Part shown: one piece after another, positions 46,101 through 57,400 of the stretch | Numbering within the stretch: position 1 is the first letter of the stretch | Layout of the letters: every line of letters begins with the position of its first letter | Assembly (NCBI GenBank): GCA_963930775.1 | Contig: OZ005705.1 | Coordinates: 2,852,001 to 2,916,000, forward strand | Length of the DNA: 64,000 bases | Reading direction: 5' to 3' | Source: Cliona cf. orientalis | Taxonomy: Eukaryota > Porifera > Demospongiae > Clionaida > Clionaidae | Program-made: the position numbers and the translations under genes | Notes under the pieces: generated by a model | What the model saw: the letters and a program-made list of their open reading frames with translations, nothing else | Database searches by the model: none | Told to the model about the DNA's origin: nothing

Positions 46101-47658
46101 GTGGATAGCCTAAGTATATACACACAACAGCTATTGATAATTGAAGGAGCTGAGTACAGGAGACGGTAATAATGTTCACTGCACTTCAGATAATAGCATT
46201 ACTGTGAAATTGAAACTACAACAGCTTTGCTGTTTACTATACGTTCTGTTATATATACACTGATGTTGATGACTATAGCATGAAGCAGTTTTGAGAGTTG
46301 AGACTATAGTACTATAGGAGCATAATAATATTATGGTACCCGGTAATAACAAAAATATTCTGAACACTAAAAAAGCATACCATTGTTAATATGGCTGTTA
46401 ATGCAAGTACACATGTGCAACTATTACTCAACCAAGAACCTCAACATACTAAAATTTATTATTATTGGCGGGGAAGGTCTATTTAAAGGGTGGACTTCAG
46501 AACCCTAGAATACCCATATTAATTTTTAACATTAACGATGCTGATTCATGTGCATGTACTTACAGGACGATCAACAAAGCACTCAAACTTTACAATAGTG
46601 ATCTGCTTAATCATTTCAGGATCTTTTACATATACGGTAGGTCTTCTTCCAAAGTAGATCCTACAGAAATACTATGTGTAAGGATGCTGCATACTGTATT
46701 AGCTTACCCAACAATTGGTTCTTTATAATACGTATCATAAAGATGTTGAGAAATTTCTGTTAAGTTCTATGCAGGTTCAAGAAAAGAAAGTGGTGATAGA
46801 ATTGAAGGAGCAATCAAAGCACCACAGATAATGTAGACTCTATGTACACGTACATGCACTATCTGAAATTAATGTCTCAATGGACTTCAACCTATGATCA
46901 TGAGGCATGTTTCTCTTGCTCAGAGCTATGCTTTAGATAATAGATACGGTATACATGACCATGAATTGAATTGGATTCTGAGAATAAGAATAAAAACAAG
47001 GTAGTTCATGAACCTCATTTTCTGAGTATAAAATTAATTATTGAAAACATGAAACTCCACAATATGTACTACATGAGCATAGCAGCTACATATTATTATA
47101 TTGATTGCTGTATTTCCAAGAAGATCATAATTAGCATTGTATCACATTCCACACCCAAGCTCAAGTTGCTGGCAAATAGGAAATTAAGTCCTAGACATCT
47201 TGAAAATCATCCTCCATAAAATACTATCATAGTACTTATTATATATGGTGTCAATTTTATGACATGGAGATCCACTTGTTTTATATTAAAATTTGAATAT
47301 TGCATAATATGTACATACTTCTAAGAATACTATCTGGTCACTTTCAAGAATAATAATTGACTAACCATTTTAAAGATGGCATAATTACCAATAATAGGAA
47401 TAGGCATTGGGCCCTTGATACCACATTTCTTCAGCACTTGATAAGGAGCAAAGCAACATCTGCACAAATCAACTATACTCAATATTAATGTTTATAGTGA
47501 GAGTATACGTGGCTATTCGAGATCTACAATGTCATACTGTTGAAATAATATTATTATAGTTACTTGTATACAATCGTCACGAGAAGTATCCACATCGCAG
47601 AAAGACCAATACCAGCAGCCACAGTGGTAATCTCCACGTTCATGATCTCAAAATCCAT
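43107..47658 (-). CDS. Cytochrome P450, clan 3-like (CYP3/thromboxane synthase type)
   Basis: A haem-thiolate monooxygenase-like protein, about 527 aa, anchored to the ER by an N-terminal segment (ITTVAAGIGLSAMWILLVTI). Thirteen exons join in phase: 47564-47658, 47366-47459, 46708-46766, 46564-46660, 45063-45185, 44918-45006, 44355-44512, 44170-44291, 43843-44106, 43689-43777, 43497-43634, 43270-43432, 43107-43199. Visible landmarks: proline hinge KGPMPIPIIGN, C-helix WRSMRQIISPAFSASKL, K-helix ESLR, PERF-like FDPLRF, haem loop PFGMGPRNCIGKR and a beta-sheet tail VPDGFSSSPTEGIFIRV. The I-helix reads FLFDETSKNT: the usual Ala-Gly before x-Glu-Thr is Leu-Phe. The axial cysteine is intact. The first 95 bp exon and phase chain support a working gene. 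Substrate cannot be told. Confidence 0.9.
45494..45518. repeat. Poly-C run in a P450 intron
   Basis: About 25 consecutive C within the large intron 45186-46563. The rest of that intron (about 1.4 kb) shows no coding sequence. Confidence 0.9.
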
Positions 47659-48137
47659 CGAAACTCAACTTAGTGACTGACATAAACATATTTGGAGGAA
47701 GTGGAATGGACAGTGCTATATATTATTTATACTCATATCATGCCAGTTACGATTGCACGACGCGGGCCGCGGGAGATCGATTGCGGACGAGCAAGGTCTC
47801 GACCCTGTACCTTGTTCGTCATGATTTTTATGGTGCGAACATGCACAAAAATTTACGCACTAAGAATGCGTGTATATAAGCACGACTATAATAATATTAT
47901 GCATATCGTTACCACTGGCCCTGGGGACATGGTAAACTTATTTTTTTTTTTTTTTTTTTCACAATACAATCACAGATACATGTAATAAACACAGAAGAGT
48001 TATCCTGATATTGTATAATAATCACAATAATAATAATACAATAATAATTATTGTGTATACATTGAGTTTCAAGAGCCTGCAAGATAAGGTAAAGGCTTCG
48101 GAGCAATGATGAATAGATAATGGTGAATTAAGGACCA
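47659..48137. other. P450 upstream region and akirin 3' region
   Basis: No gene is seen. It contains a poly-T run at about 47940-47960 and AT-rich (AATAAT)n sequence. It must hold the P450 promoter and the akirin polyadenylation site; neither was pinpointed. Confidence 0.5.
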
Positions 48138-51100
48138 TCATGATACATCTGCAGAAAGGTGCATCAACAATAATTATTACTTCATACAACAATAATGGAC
48201 TGTAAGTGTACTCACAGCTAAAGGCTGATTCAGCAAGTCTTCTTTCCACTTGGTCGTGACTGAACTTGACAAATGCATCATATTGTTCTGGACAGATGAA
48301 AGTATACACAGTCAAAAAGGCTACAATACATTAATTTTGTCTGTTTGTTTGAGATATTACAACAGATAGCCCACTGACACGGCTGGCTGAGCTGCTTCAA
48401 AAGGACAGCGGGACAGATTTAGATTGAAATGTACGTTTACATAAGGTGGCATGTAGTCTCGTGCCCAGCCCCCTTTCACGCACATGGAGAGAAGGGGTCT
48501 GGCCAAACGTGTATAGGGGCCGTGTCGCCCGTGCAACGTACAGTGCGCGCCAATCAGATGCACGGATCAAGTCACATGACTGCGCGGGCATGAACGGAAT
48601 GCACATTAATGATTATGCGCGTGCGCGCGTGCGCGCGTTCGTACGAAATAGTACCCTTGGTGCCCAATGGAATGTTAATTTATTCGCGTTTCTTATTCAC
48701 GCACACCAGAAATACGTGACGTCATACATTCCTCGGCGACACGGGCCCTATACACGTTTGGCCAGACCCCTTCTCTCCGCGTGCGCGAAAGGGGGCTGGG
48801 CACGAGACTAGGTGGCCTTGTGAATTCACACTAAAGAGCAACTCGAGAGCCAATGTTGCTTTTTATAAGGATGCTATTCTATTCTATCATTTAATTTTGG
48901 GAGCCTTTGCGAGTAAAGCTGCAGAACTACAAAGTTTCTCTAGCTAGCTGATTGACAAAGAAGTCATGTGATCAGCCAGGATGTGCACGGCCTCTATGAT
49001 ATAATATATAATAATTATGGTGCTCAAATGGGATGTGATAGTGGCATAATAGTACGTGTAGGTAAAGGTCGTCAACAGATATAATATACCATTGATGCAG
49101 AAAATTTTGCACTCACGGCAAATTACCATAGTGTCCTGGGCAAGTGCCCACTCCCGGGTAAGTGCCCATGTACTTCATTTCAAGGGGTAAAATGTAGCAG
49201 CTTCTATACAAATGTATGGAAATTATGTCCCGGGTAAGCGCCCACGTGGGCCAAAATCGGGACACTACGGTAATTTTTGTCGTGCAAATATTTTTTCCTG
49301 CATTATTCATTACATAAAATGGAGAGAATATGACAATCTTGACTGCATTTGTAAAAAACTTGTTTCACCAAAATTTAATATCTCCGCAATACAAACATAG
49401 CTGGCTTGATAAAACTTTTATCCAGCAAAACTTTTCACATAATACTGCATACTGCTGCTGCATAGGGATACTATAGAGCTTGGGTTGACACAAGCAAAGA
49501 AACAAACTATTGCTAGGAGGATGATATCATCAGGCAGAATGAACCTTCGCTCATGCATGGCATCAATACCGTAATATTATTACCCTGCACTCATGTGCAA
49601 GGGGTAAAGTAATCAGTTGTGTTGTCGTTGTGGTCGTTAGCACAAAAATTGCCATATCTCGAGATATAGGCACCTGAGCAACTCCTAAGCACAATGGATC
49701 AATAGAATTTTGCAAAAAACTGGCTTCAGTGGGCTATCCGCTGACTGAAATGTGATGTCCAATGAACCCATAAAACCGAATCAGAATGCAAGATAGCTAT
49801 AAAAATGAAGGTAGTAGCACTTCATATTTTCCTAGTCTAGGTCTGGGGCAGAGAGAGAATCAGTGGTTTTTTGGCTTACACAAGTAACCAGCATTTCTGC
49901 TATTTTTCTTTAATTCACATTTGAGCAATGTATACAAAAGTAGATCTACAGATGGCCGCCATGTCGAGTACAAGCATCAACATAACTTGTACTTGCAAAC
50001 ACTAAATGGTGCTATTGCTCAATCTTTGTGCATGGACAGCCAGCCAACTAAACATCATCTTGAAGCATACAGTGGTTAGGAAAAATGATGTCTAAATTTT
50101 TTGCAGGCAAATGGCAAAGGCAGCCCCTGTACATTTTCCCAATAGGAAAGAGCTCCCACCTGCTTGGTCCAATCAGATTTTAGTATTAAATTTTATTAAA
50201 ATATGTATACACCACATCCCGTTTCTCATGACTGTGCTATTATATAATAGGACTTTAATAAAGGACCATTTTTGATAGAAAAAGTGCTATACGTGACAAC
50301 CACACCCACTAGACTGAAATTCTTCGAATTTATAATTAAATTATAGCCTTATCCAAGAAAGAAACTTCACCTGCAAGTTTGGAAGCCAGGACCTTGTCAT
50401 AATCCTCCCTGAGCTGCTCCTCCCTTTCCTTCAACATTCGTTGGCATACAGTGGTTACCTATGGCACGAGTATTGAATAAAGCAACACTTTAATTATTAT
50501 AAACAGTAATTATCCTACGCGCATACACAAGGGATCAAGTAATCGGTCGTGTCATTGCTTTCTTGCGCACAACCTTACTGGCCTAATATGCACTGGTAAA
50601 GATCGTCAAAGTCTATGCTCATGACAGTGTGGAGTATGCTGCTTGCTATCAGGTGCATATCGCCTATAAGCACATACTCACTAATAAATGCATGCCATTT
50701 TGCTGGTCTAACCATTTGCTATTGCTGTAGCGAGCGCCCACTTTCAGGTAAGCGCATTTCGAGGGCCCAATGTAGCAGGCAAGTGCCATGCAGGCCAAAT
50801 TCGCAAATACCCATGGGCACTTACCTGGGACACTATAGTAAGCGCACTTTGCCTATATACGTGCATGTCACCCTTGACCTCGACATCAGGCATACTTGCT
50901 TACTGGCAAAGGCTTCCAGCCTTTTCGAGTTAGTTGAATTACAATAGCTGTCAATTCCCAGGCTTTTTAAGCAGCAAGTGCAGTGCGAATAATCTAGCGA
51001 CTGACCATGCCCTTTAAATATTCCCGCAAACATGCATGCAAACTTATCAGGGATTAATATCGGGGGGAGGGGGCACCCCGAGATTCCCTTCCCCCTCCCC

Positions 51101-53473
51101 CATTTACTTGTACCTCAAATAAATTTTACCTACAGCGTCGTGAACATCCTGACCTGTTTGAGAGTGAACAGAGGTTGTTCCTTGGTGTTTCCAGGGCTCC
51201 CTGGGCCACTCCCACTACCACTACCACTCTGACTTGATGATCCTTCACCAGACATCAGAGCCTTTCGACGCTGTAGCCTCTTCAGCTCCTGGCTCAACTG
51301 TAGCACCACCTTATCTATAAAAAAAATAACATCACCGCTCTTATGCATGTAGTTCCAAGTATTGTATTAATTCGAATAGAAGCCTAGCTTATCTCAAATA
51401 ATCGATCGTCTTTGAACAGTACAAATTAAATTCAGTGGGTATATCCACAACTGCAAGTGGTTAACGGTTATTCTGTACCTGCTGTATTCTATTTATAGCC
51501 CACCCCGCTTGTCATTCAAGTCACACGTACCGTCATACTCGGATTGCAAATTGCTTGCATGCACCATATGCATTTATTAGATTCACATTGTAGCTTGAAA
51601 ACCATATTCACAGTAATTTGAAGTAACTCGGGTAATCGGATACATGTATATATAGTAAGAGGGTTTGGTCAACATGTGGCACTACTGAATTATGTCAACA
51701 AAATCATAACCTGCTGCTGATCAATACTAACATGTTAGACTGGCAATCTCTGTGCCTATTTTTTGCTCGCCACAGTGAATAAGTCTCTTCGACAGTTTTA
51801 AGGATAGCAAACTTCACAAAGATACGAGTCTTGAACATTTCATAGTGGCCACTGAACTCTTCTTTTTGTAATGTCTAAAATTGCCACCCATTCTACTACT
51901 AGGCCGGCCCTTACCAAGTTAAGTGTTATGGACTATCCTCTAGCTTAATTGTTCTTGTGTTTTAGATCAAGCACCTTTATAGATTCTTGATATGGTTATT
52001 TGTGTGCTTAGCACTGCTATAAAGCCTAGACTAGACATCTGCCCTGCAGTATTAGTAGACTCAAGAGGCACTTCCGAACTATTTTTGGAAAATTAGGGGG
52101 AGGGGTCAAGGCTGTGACGTTTTAGTACACTACATTGTATATGTACTCTAGTACATATAATAGAGTGCACCCGAGTTGAGCTAGCTGTACTTGTCAAGGC
52201 GCCAAAATGAAACAAATGATGCCCTACGGAACGATGACCAGTGGAGCTGTCTTTTCCTGTGTGACAAACGTTAAGTGGGGGAGGGGGGTTGAAAGTTAAC
52301 ACCACAATGACATCAATTTTTCCAAAAAATAGTTTGAAAGTGTCCCCTTGGTGACTCAAAACCCAAAGCAAGATTATATAACAGCTACATGTAAGTTGGT
52401 GCAAGGTACACCATTTAATACCCATTATCGTATATTGAACTTTGACCCGTAATACAAACATATGGGAAACGCGTGGGTGGAAACACGTATGATAATTTCC
52501 CATATCAGTCGTGTTCGTCACGTGCAAAATCCGTATCAGTCGTGTTCGTCACATGATCGCCATGTATACAGTGTTGAAACGTTGAACGTTGAGCGCCAGA
52601 GAAGAAAGTGAGTTGCTGCTATCAGTCATTTTTGTTGCCCGAGTTAGATAAATGAGTCACGGTGCCGCTGCCCTTACCTTACTTAGCTATACGCCTTAGT
52701 CTTCGGTGCCTGAAATGAAGGCGGCCATCGCCAAAACTTAAAGTAGTCCCTTCTTAGCTTTACCGCTCGAACTACTAAAGCTCCAGTACAGAATAGGCTT
52801 CTTAAATATACGATAAATACCTTATTGCCATAGTAGAACGACGATACCTCGGAAATACCACTCGTTCATTGCCTTTTGCATTGTTACTCGTGCTTCGCAC
52901 TCGTAACAATACGCGGCAATGAACTCGTGATATTTCCCGGTATCGTAGTTCTACTATGGCAATAAGTATATATTATCGCGGTCACATAAGGATGATGGGC
53001 TTTATCTAGAATTCAAATTGTATAACCAACTCATAACTGTGTTAACCACAGATTTCACATGATACATGTACATGTTTACTGTGTAAACCAATATTACTAC
53101 CGCTACAAAATAGCTAAGCTTACACACTATATGTACTAATAGTTGAACGTACAGACTTACCTGAGGACAATGTTGGTGTAACGCTTAGAAACGACGATAG
53201 TGGTGGCGGGCTGTTGGCGCCCGGTAACGAATCACGGTCGTCTACTTCCAATCTTCGCTTAGCTCTTTTTGCACTTCGATTCGTCGAAGCGCCCAAGGAG
53301 CCACTGTATGGGGAGGAAGGACTACTGACTCCACCACGACCAAAGCGAGAACCCGGCGGCGTAGTCGGGAAAAAGCTAGCCCCACATCTCTTTCGCTTGG
53401 CCATAGGTTCGTGTTCCATCATGTGGGGGCTACCCAGGACTTCTATGGGCCGCTTTAGAGTCACACAGGTCAT
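48138..53473 (-). CDS. akirin: Akirin
   Basis: Small nuclear protein that links transcription factors to chromatin remodellers and, in vertebrates, aids proteasome import. Five exons join in phase to 214 aa: 53161-53473, 51154-51314, 50371-50458, 48216-48287 and 48138-48148. The start MTCVTLKRPIEVLGSP is followed by a nuclear-localisation-like AKRKRCG. A second basic stretch SAKRAKRRLE lies at the end of exon 1. The conserved core KEQPLFTLKQV then CQRMLKEREEQLREDYDKVL and EQYDAFVKFSHDQVERR is intact. The last exon has only 11 nt and adds YVS-stop, the invariant akirin C-terminus; it is found only through phase (T/AT) and the CTGCAG acceptor. Length matches the animal family (about 200 aa). 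Introns 1 and 3 are long and carry several transposon relics. Confidence 0.95.
48454..48810. mobile_element. TAGTCTCG-end MITE, copy 1 (akirin intron 3)
   Basis: The ends TAGTCTCGTGCCCAGCCCCC and the complement GGGGGCTGGGCACGAGACTA extend to arms of about 80 bp (AAGGGGTCTGGCCAAACGTG and complement). A 9-bp near-duplication flanks it: GGTGGCATG left, GGTGGCCTT right. The interior is GC-rich with GCGCGTGCGCGC runs. No coding. Confidence 0.85.
49123..49273. mobile_element. TTACCGTAGTGTCC MITE (copy 2, akirin intron 3)
   Basis: The left end TTACCATAGTGTCCTGGG pairs with the right end GGGACACTACGGTAA, and interior GTAAGCGCCCA motifs match copy 1 at 37817, including a shared GCAGCTTCTATACAAATGTA. 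Confidence 0.85.
49575..49920. repeat. Interspersed repeat with AAGGGGTAAAGTAATCAGT start (copy 1)
   Basis: Shares long stretches with 61913-62460: GGGGTAAAG(T/C)AATCAGT, TTAGCACAAAAAT(T/C)GCCATAT, CTGACTGAAAT and GGTCTGGG(G/T)(G)CAGAGAG. Shorter relatives lie near 37985-38120 and 50528-50600. No coding frame; the class is unknown. Confidence 0.75.
50726..50841. mobile_element. TTACCGTAGTGTCC MITE, degenerate copy 3
   Basis: CGAGCGCCCACTTTCAGGTA at the left and TGGGCACTTACCTGGGACAC then TATAGTAA at the right resemble the other copies. Located in akirin intron 2 (50459-51153). Confidence 0.6.
52807..52977. mobile_element. Palindromic MITE in akirin intron 1
   Basis: The arms ATTGCCATAGTAGAACGACG then ATACC and the complement GGTATCGTAGTTCTACTATG then GCAAT pair. 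The inner arms CATTGCC.TTGTTACTCGTGC and GCACTCGTAACAA.GGCAATG also match. About 170 bp, no coding. Confidence 0.85.
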
Positions 53474-53732
53474 CTTGAGGCCGCCAACACACGAGAACAC
53501 CACGGCGTTGTTCAATTCAAACGTGCGTCGTGTCGATGTCTGCACTTTTTAATTTGTGACGTCATGTGTTATGGTACATACGTAACATTATTCGAACATA
53601 CATAGTACATATAATATAGTACATGTACATTAACAGTACATGTACAGTGATTACACTTTGCGATCCGATAGGCAATAATACATAATATTACAGCTATAAT
53701 TGTACTCTCACTCTGTAATTCGTGCTCCTGCA

Positions 53733-54098
53733 AAAGTCTTCCCCAGACCCCACCCTCGAGGAGGGAAAAGAGTCTGGTGACTTTGGACAAAAAGCTTGGT
53801 CCAGTTGATGACCCGTGGAATAATCTGTGTGTCCCAATCGGATTGCAGCTTCAGCCCAGTCATATGACTCACTATAGCCGCAGGAATGTAGCAGGGCCAT
53901 TGCCCGCTATATATACAAATTTGAATCGCCTACACAGTCTCTACTGGCCAATCAGATCCGAGCTTTGTTCAAGCACACCCATATCGGCGCATGCACCCAG
54001 AACCGGCCAAACCGAGAAAATACCCCAAAGTCACCAGACCCTTTTCCCTCCTTTTGAGGGCCTAGGGTGGGGTCTGAGGACGATCGATCACGAGACTA
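53733..54098. mobile_element. TAGTCTCG-end MITE, copy 2 (between akirin and OSCP1)
   Basis: The inner arms CCCCAGACCCCACCCTC..GGGAAAAGAGTCTGGTGACTT pair with AAGTCACCAGACCCTTTTCC..GGGTGGGGTCTGAGGACGA. The right end CGAGACTA is intact; the left end is decayed (AAGTCTT). Closely related to copy 3 at 57243. It fills most of the gap between the akirin start (53473) and the OSCP1 stop (54499). Confidence 0.85.
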
Positions 54099-54498
54099 CT
54101 CCTGCTTTAGCCTAGGGCAAATTCTATACTATTATCAATAATTAATCAATCCTCATACAATTAGGGCAGCAACAATACTCTTACGTGTACTCATGCTATT
54201 ACTGACCATACTCATACATGTAAGAGTACTGATTACTGCCCTAATTGTACTCACAAGTGTGTGACTAATTATACTGTAATAATATTATACTGAGCTGGGA
54301 TATAGCTATGGACATAAGCAGGTACAGGGTCGAATACCAGATTGCACGCTGGTAAGTCATGAGGTAGGGTGTCTCATTCGTCTTTACATGCATAATCTAA
54401 ACATAAACGTATTTGCCCTATAGATACATTAATTTATTTTTAAAAGTCTGATAATTAAATTACAAGTGATCGGGAAGCCGTACATTGGCTTAAAATAA

Positions 54499-57400
54499 TC
54501 AAGAAAGGGTGTCCATGAGGTCAAGGAGATCATCACTTTCTGCAGACCCTGCAAGAAGGACAGACATACTGAATCGACTGATTAGATCCTCCTGCCACTC
54601 ACCTTCACCCGAGCCCTGGAGAGTGAAATCCTTCATTATCTTGTCCAGTTCTGAAGTGCCTTTCTAAATAGGAGCAATAGGCAATGCCAGTAGCAGTAGG
54701 GGAGGTTCAGCAAAAAGCAACTTATATAATATATTATAGCTACCTTGGAGGGTTTGATTTCTAGTACACTGATATCTGAATTGAAGCCAGACCTGCAAAG
54801 GACAGACCAGTACTCACCACCAAGTACCAGTAGACGATTACGAAATGAGTTTGACACACTTTTTGGAGAGTTTTTCCTCTTCTTCATCATCACTCCCCGA
54901 GAACAGCCTCAAGTGAAAAGTGTCTCCGTCACCTATCAGGGAAAGAGGACCACTAAAAGAATTCATCGCTGCAGTCTTACAGACTCCTCTTACTAGGGGC
55001 TTGCTTGCTGATTCTACCCAGGAGTCTCTCCAGTAAATGGAGCTCAGCATTCACCACAGCATCACCAGGTAGAGATGGCTTCTGCACAGCACAAATACAG
55101 GGTTGTTCACATACATTACATCCCCAGTAGCAATTTTACTTCTGATGTAATCTATGAGATAATTATGAGAAAATTCAGGGCCTCAATAGAGCCTTTCTGG
55201 AACTTAAAAATTTGTACGTGTGTCTGTACAGTATCTGACACCTGTATCCAGCGAATACATTAAAAGCCGAGTGCTACAGTGCACTTTCTCCAACAAGTAC
55301 CACTGGCCGAACTTCACGCGTTCTCTTGGCTGATGTAATCATGCGGATAAATAAAGCTAGCCTTGAACTAATCATAGCATCATGCATGCTGCAGTACTTG
55401 TCATACCACGCGACCGATCTGAAATTCACTAGGAAGCTGTACGGTACTGTCGAGTTCATCTTCTGTGATCAAAGCATTGAAATGTGTTACTGTCAAGGTC
55501 GAGAGTAGGTTTTAGACTCCATCTCTGTGATTGAGGCGCTGGTGTATCGATGTGGTATGTATACGTAGACAGTGCACATACTATATTGACGACCTTTACC
55601 TTATGCACCGTTAGAATTATGAGGATGTCGTCGAGTTTTTCATGTACAGCACATTGGGTAATAATATTACAGCAACATTAAAGTTGGTGAAATGGCTTTT
55701 ATTAGGTATTGGTATAATTTTATAAATTCAGCTAGCAATCTGAATCTTGTATAGAGCATTTCCATACAGTTAGAACAGTGCCACTGCAATCTAGCATGCA
55801 CAATATTCTAATTGGTAGCCCTGCCTTCAAAAACTATACCACGTGGAAAATCAAACATCTTACCTAAATTTCCCACCATACACAATGCAGTCAGTGTGTT
55901 GGTTCTCAGCTTAGCAAAAATAGTTTACCTCTTTCTCTTCCTCCACTGGCGGTTCCTCAGAGGTCTCACTCTTGGACACCTTAGGAATCTCTACAGACTT
56001 ATCTGCCGTGTACCTGTACAGTGTGAAATGTTAACTGAGAGTTACAGGAGATCTAAAGCCGGCACCCATACAGGGAATGGTTTAGTTCATGTTTTTGAAC
56101 CAAACCTAGAATTTTTATCATACAGATTTTATATAGTTGTCAGTGCATGTGCCACAAGGTCTCACTCAGTACATGTACATTGTTATAAAGGAAAAACTCG
56201 ATCACATCCCCAGTAGCTGCATAATCCCAGTGACATATACGGTAAAAGGTCGTCAATATCATAGGCTGCGGAACAGGGGGCAGAGGGGCACTCGCCCGCC
56301 CCCCCCCCCCCCCCCCCCCCCCCATATTCAGAGACGGGGGGGGGGGGGGGGGGGCATTGCCCCCCAAAATCCAAGCTAGTGATATCATAAAGTAGCTACT
56401 TTTCATAACAAACATATCAAAATACCTACAAAAGCTGCCTAGAATAGCTTCAAGAATCGATCACAGTGCACATTTTCTGACAGTACATGTAGCACCACCA
56501 CCGATTGACACGAGTGACGTTTGAACTTCAATTAAAGGGGGCATGTCCCCGAATTTTTGCGCGCACTTCGCGCGCAATTGTTAGCCTTTGCCCCCCCCAT
56601 CAAAGCTTCCTTCCGAATATAGTGTGTGCACAGTCTACAAGCCACATGGATGCCAGCACCTCAATCACAGAGATAGTCTGAGACTGACTGACAAGTTTCG
56701 ATGCTTCAATCACAGGAGATGAACTCGACAGTGCAGTACAGCTTCCAAACTTCAGATCACTCGTGGCATGGCACACCGCATGCAAGGCTAGCTTTATTTG
56801 GATTACGTCGGCCAAGAGACCACATAAAGTTCAGCCAGCGATACTTATCAGAGAAAGTAGCATTCAGCTTTAAATCTATTCACTGGATACATGAGTCAGA
56901 TACTCTACATACTTACCGATGCTCAAGTCTCTGAAAGGCTCCATCATAATTCCATCATGCAGAGAAGTAAATTGCTACTGGGGATGTAATAATGAAACAC
57001 TATACCATATCCCCCAGTGGCTGCATGGTAATAATAGTGCATGTGGTAAAAGGTTGTCAACATACTGTGCACATTGGAGTCTGACACCGACTCTCGACCT
57101 CGAAAGTGACAAATCTTGATACTTTAATCACAAAGATACATGTAAATTTGATAGTGCAGTACAGCCTCCAAAGTCAGATCGGTCATGTCGTGGACAGCAT
57201 GCTAGCTATAGGGATTACGTAACCCAAGAAGTTCGACCAGCCTAGTCTCGTCCCTAGACCTCACCTCCAAGGAGGAAAAGGGTCTGGTGAACTTGGGCAG
57301 AATCCTTGGGCCTGTGCTGAGGAATTTCCACGCGCCAATGAGATCGCAGCTCTGCTCAGTCACACGACAAACTTACCGCAGGAATGCAACATCGCTGTAT

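Noticed and set aside
47692..47985. Plus-strand frame of 97 codons
   Set aside because: Low-complexity, ends in a poly-T-encoded Phe run and overlaps the P450 upstream region; no domain recognised.
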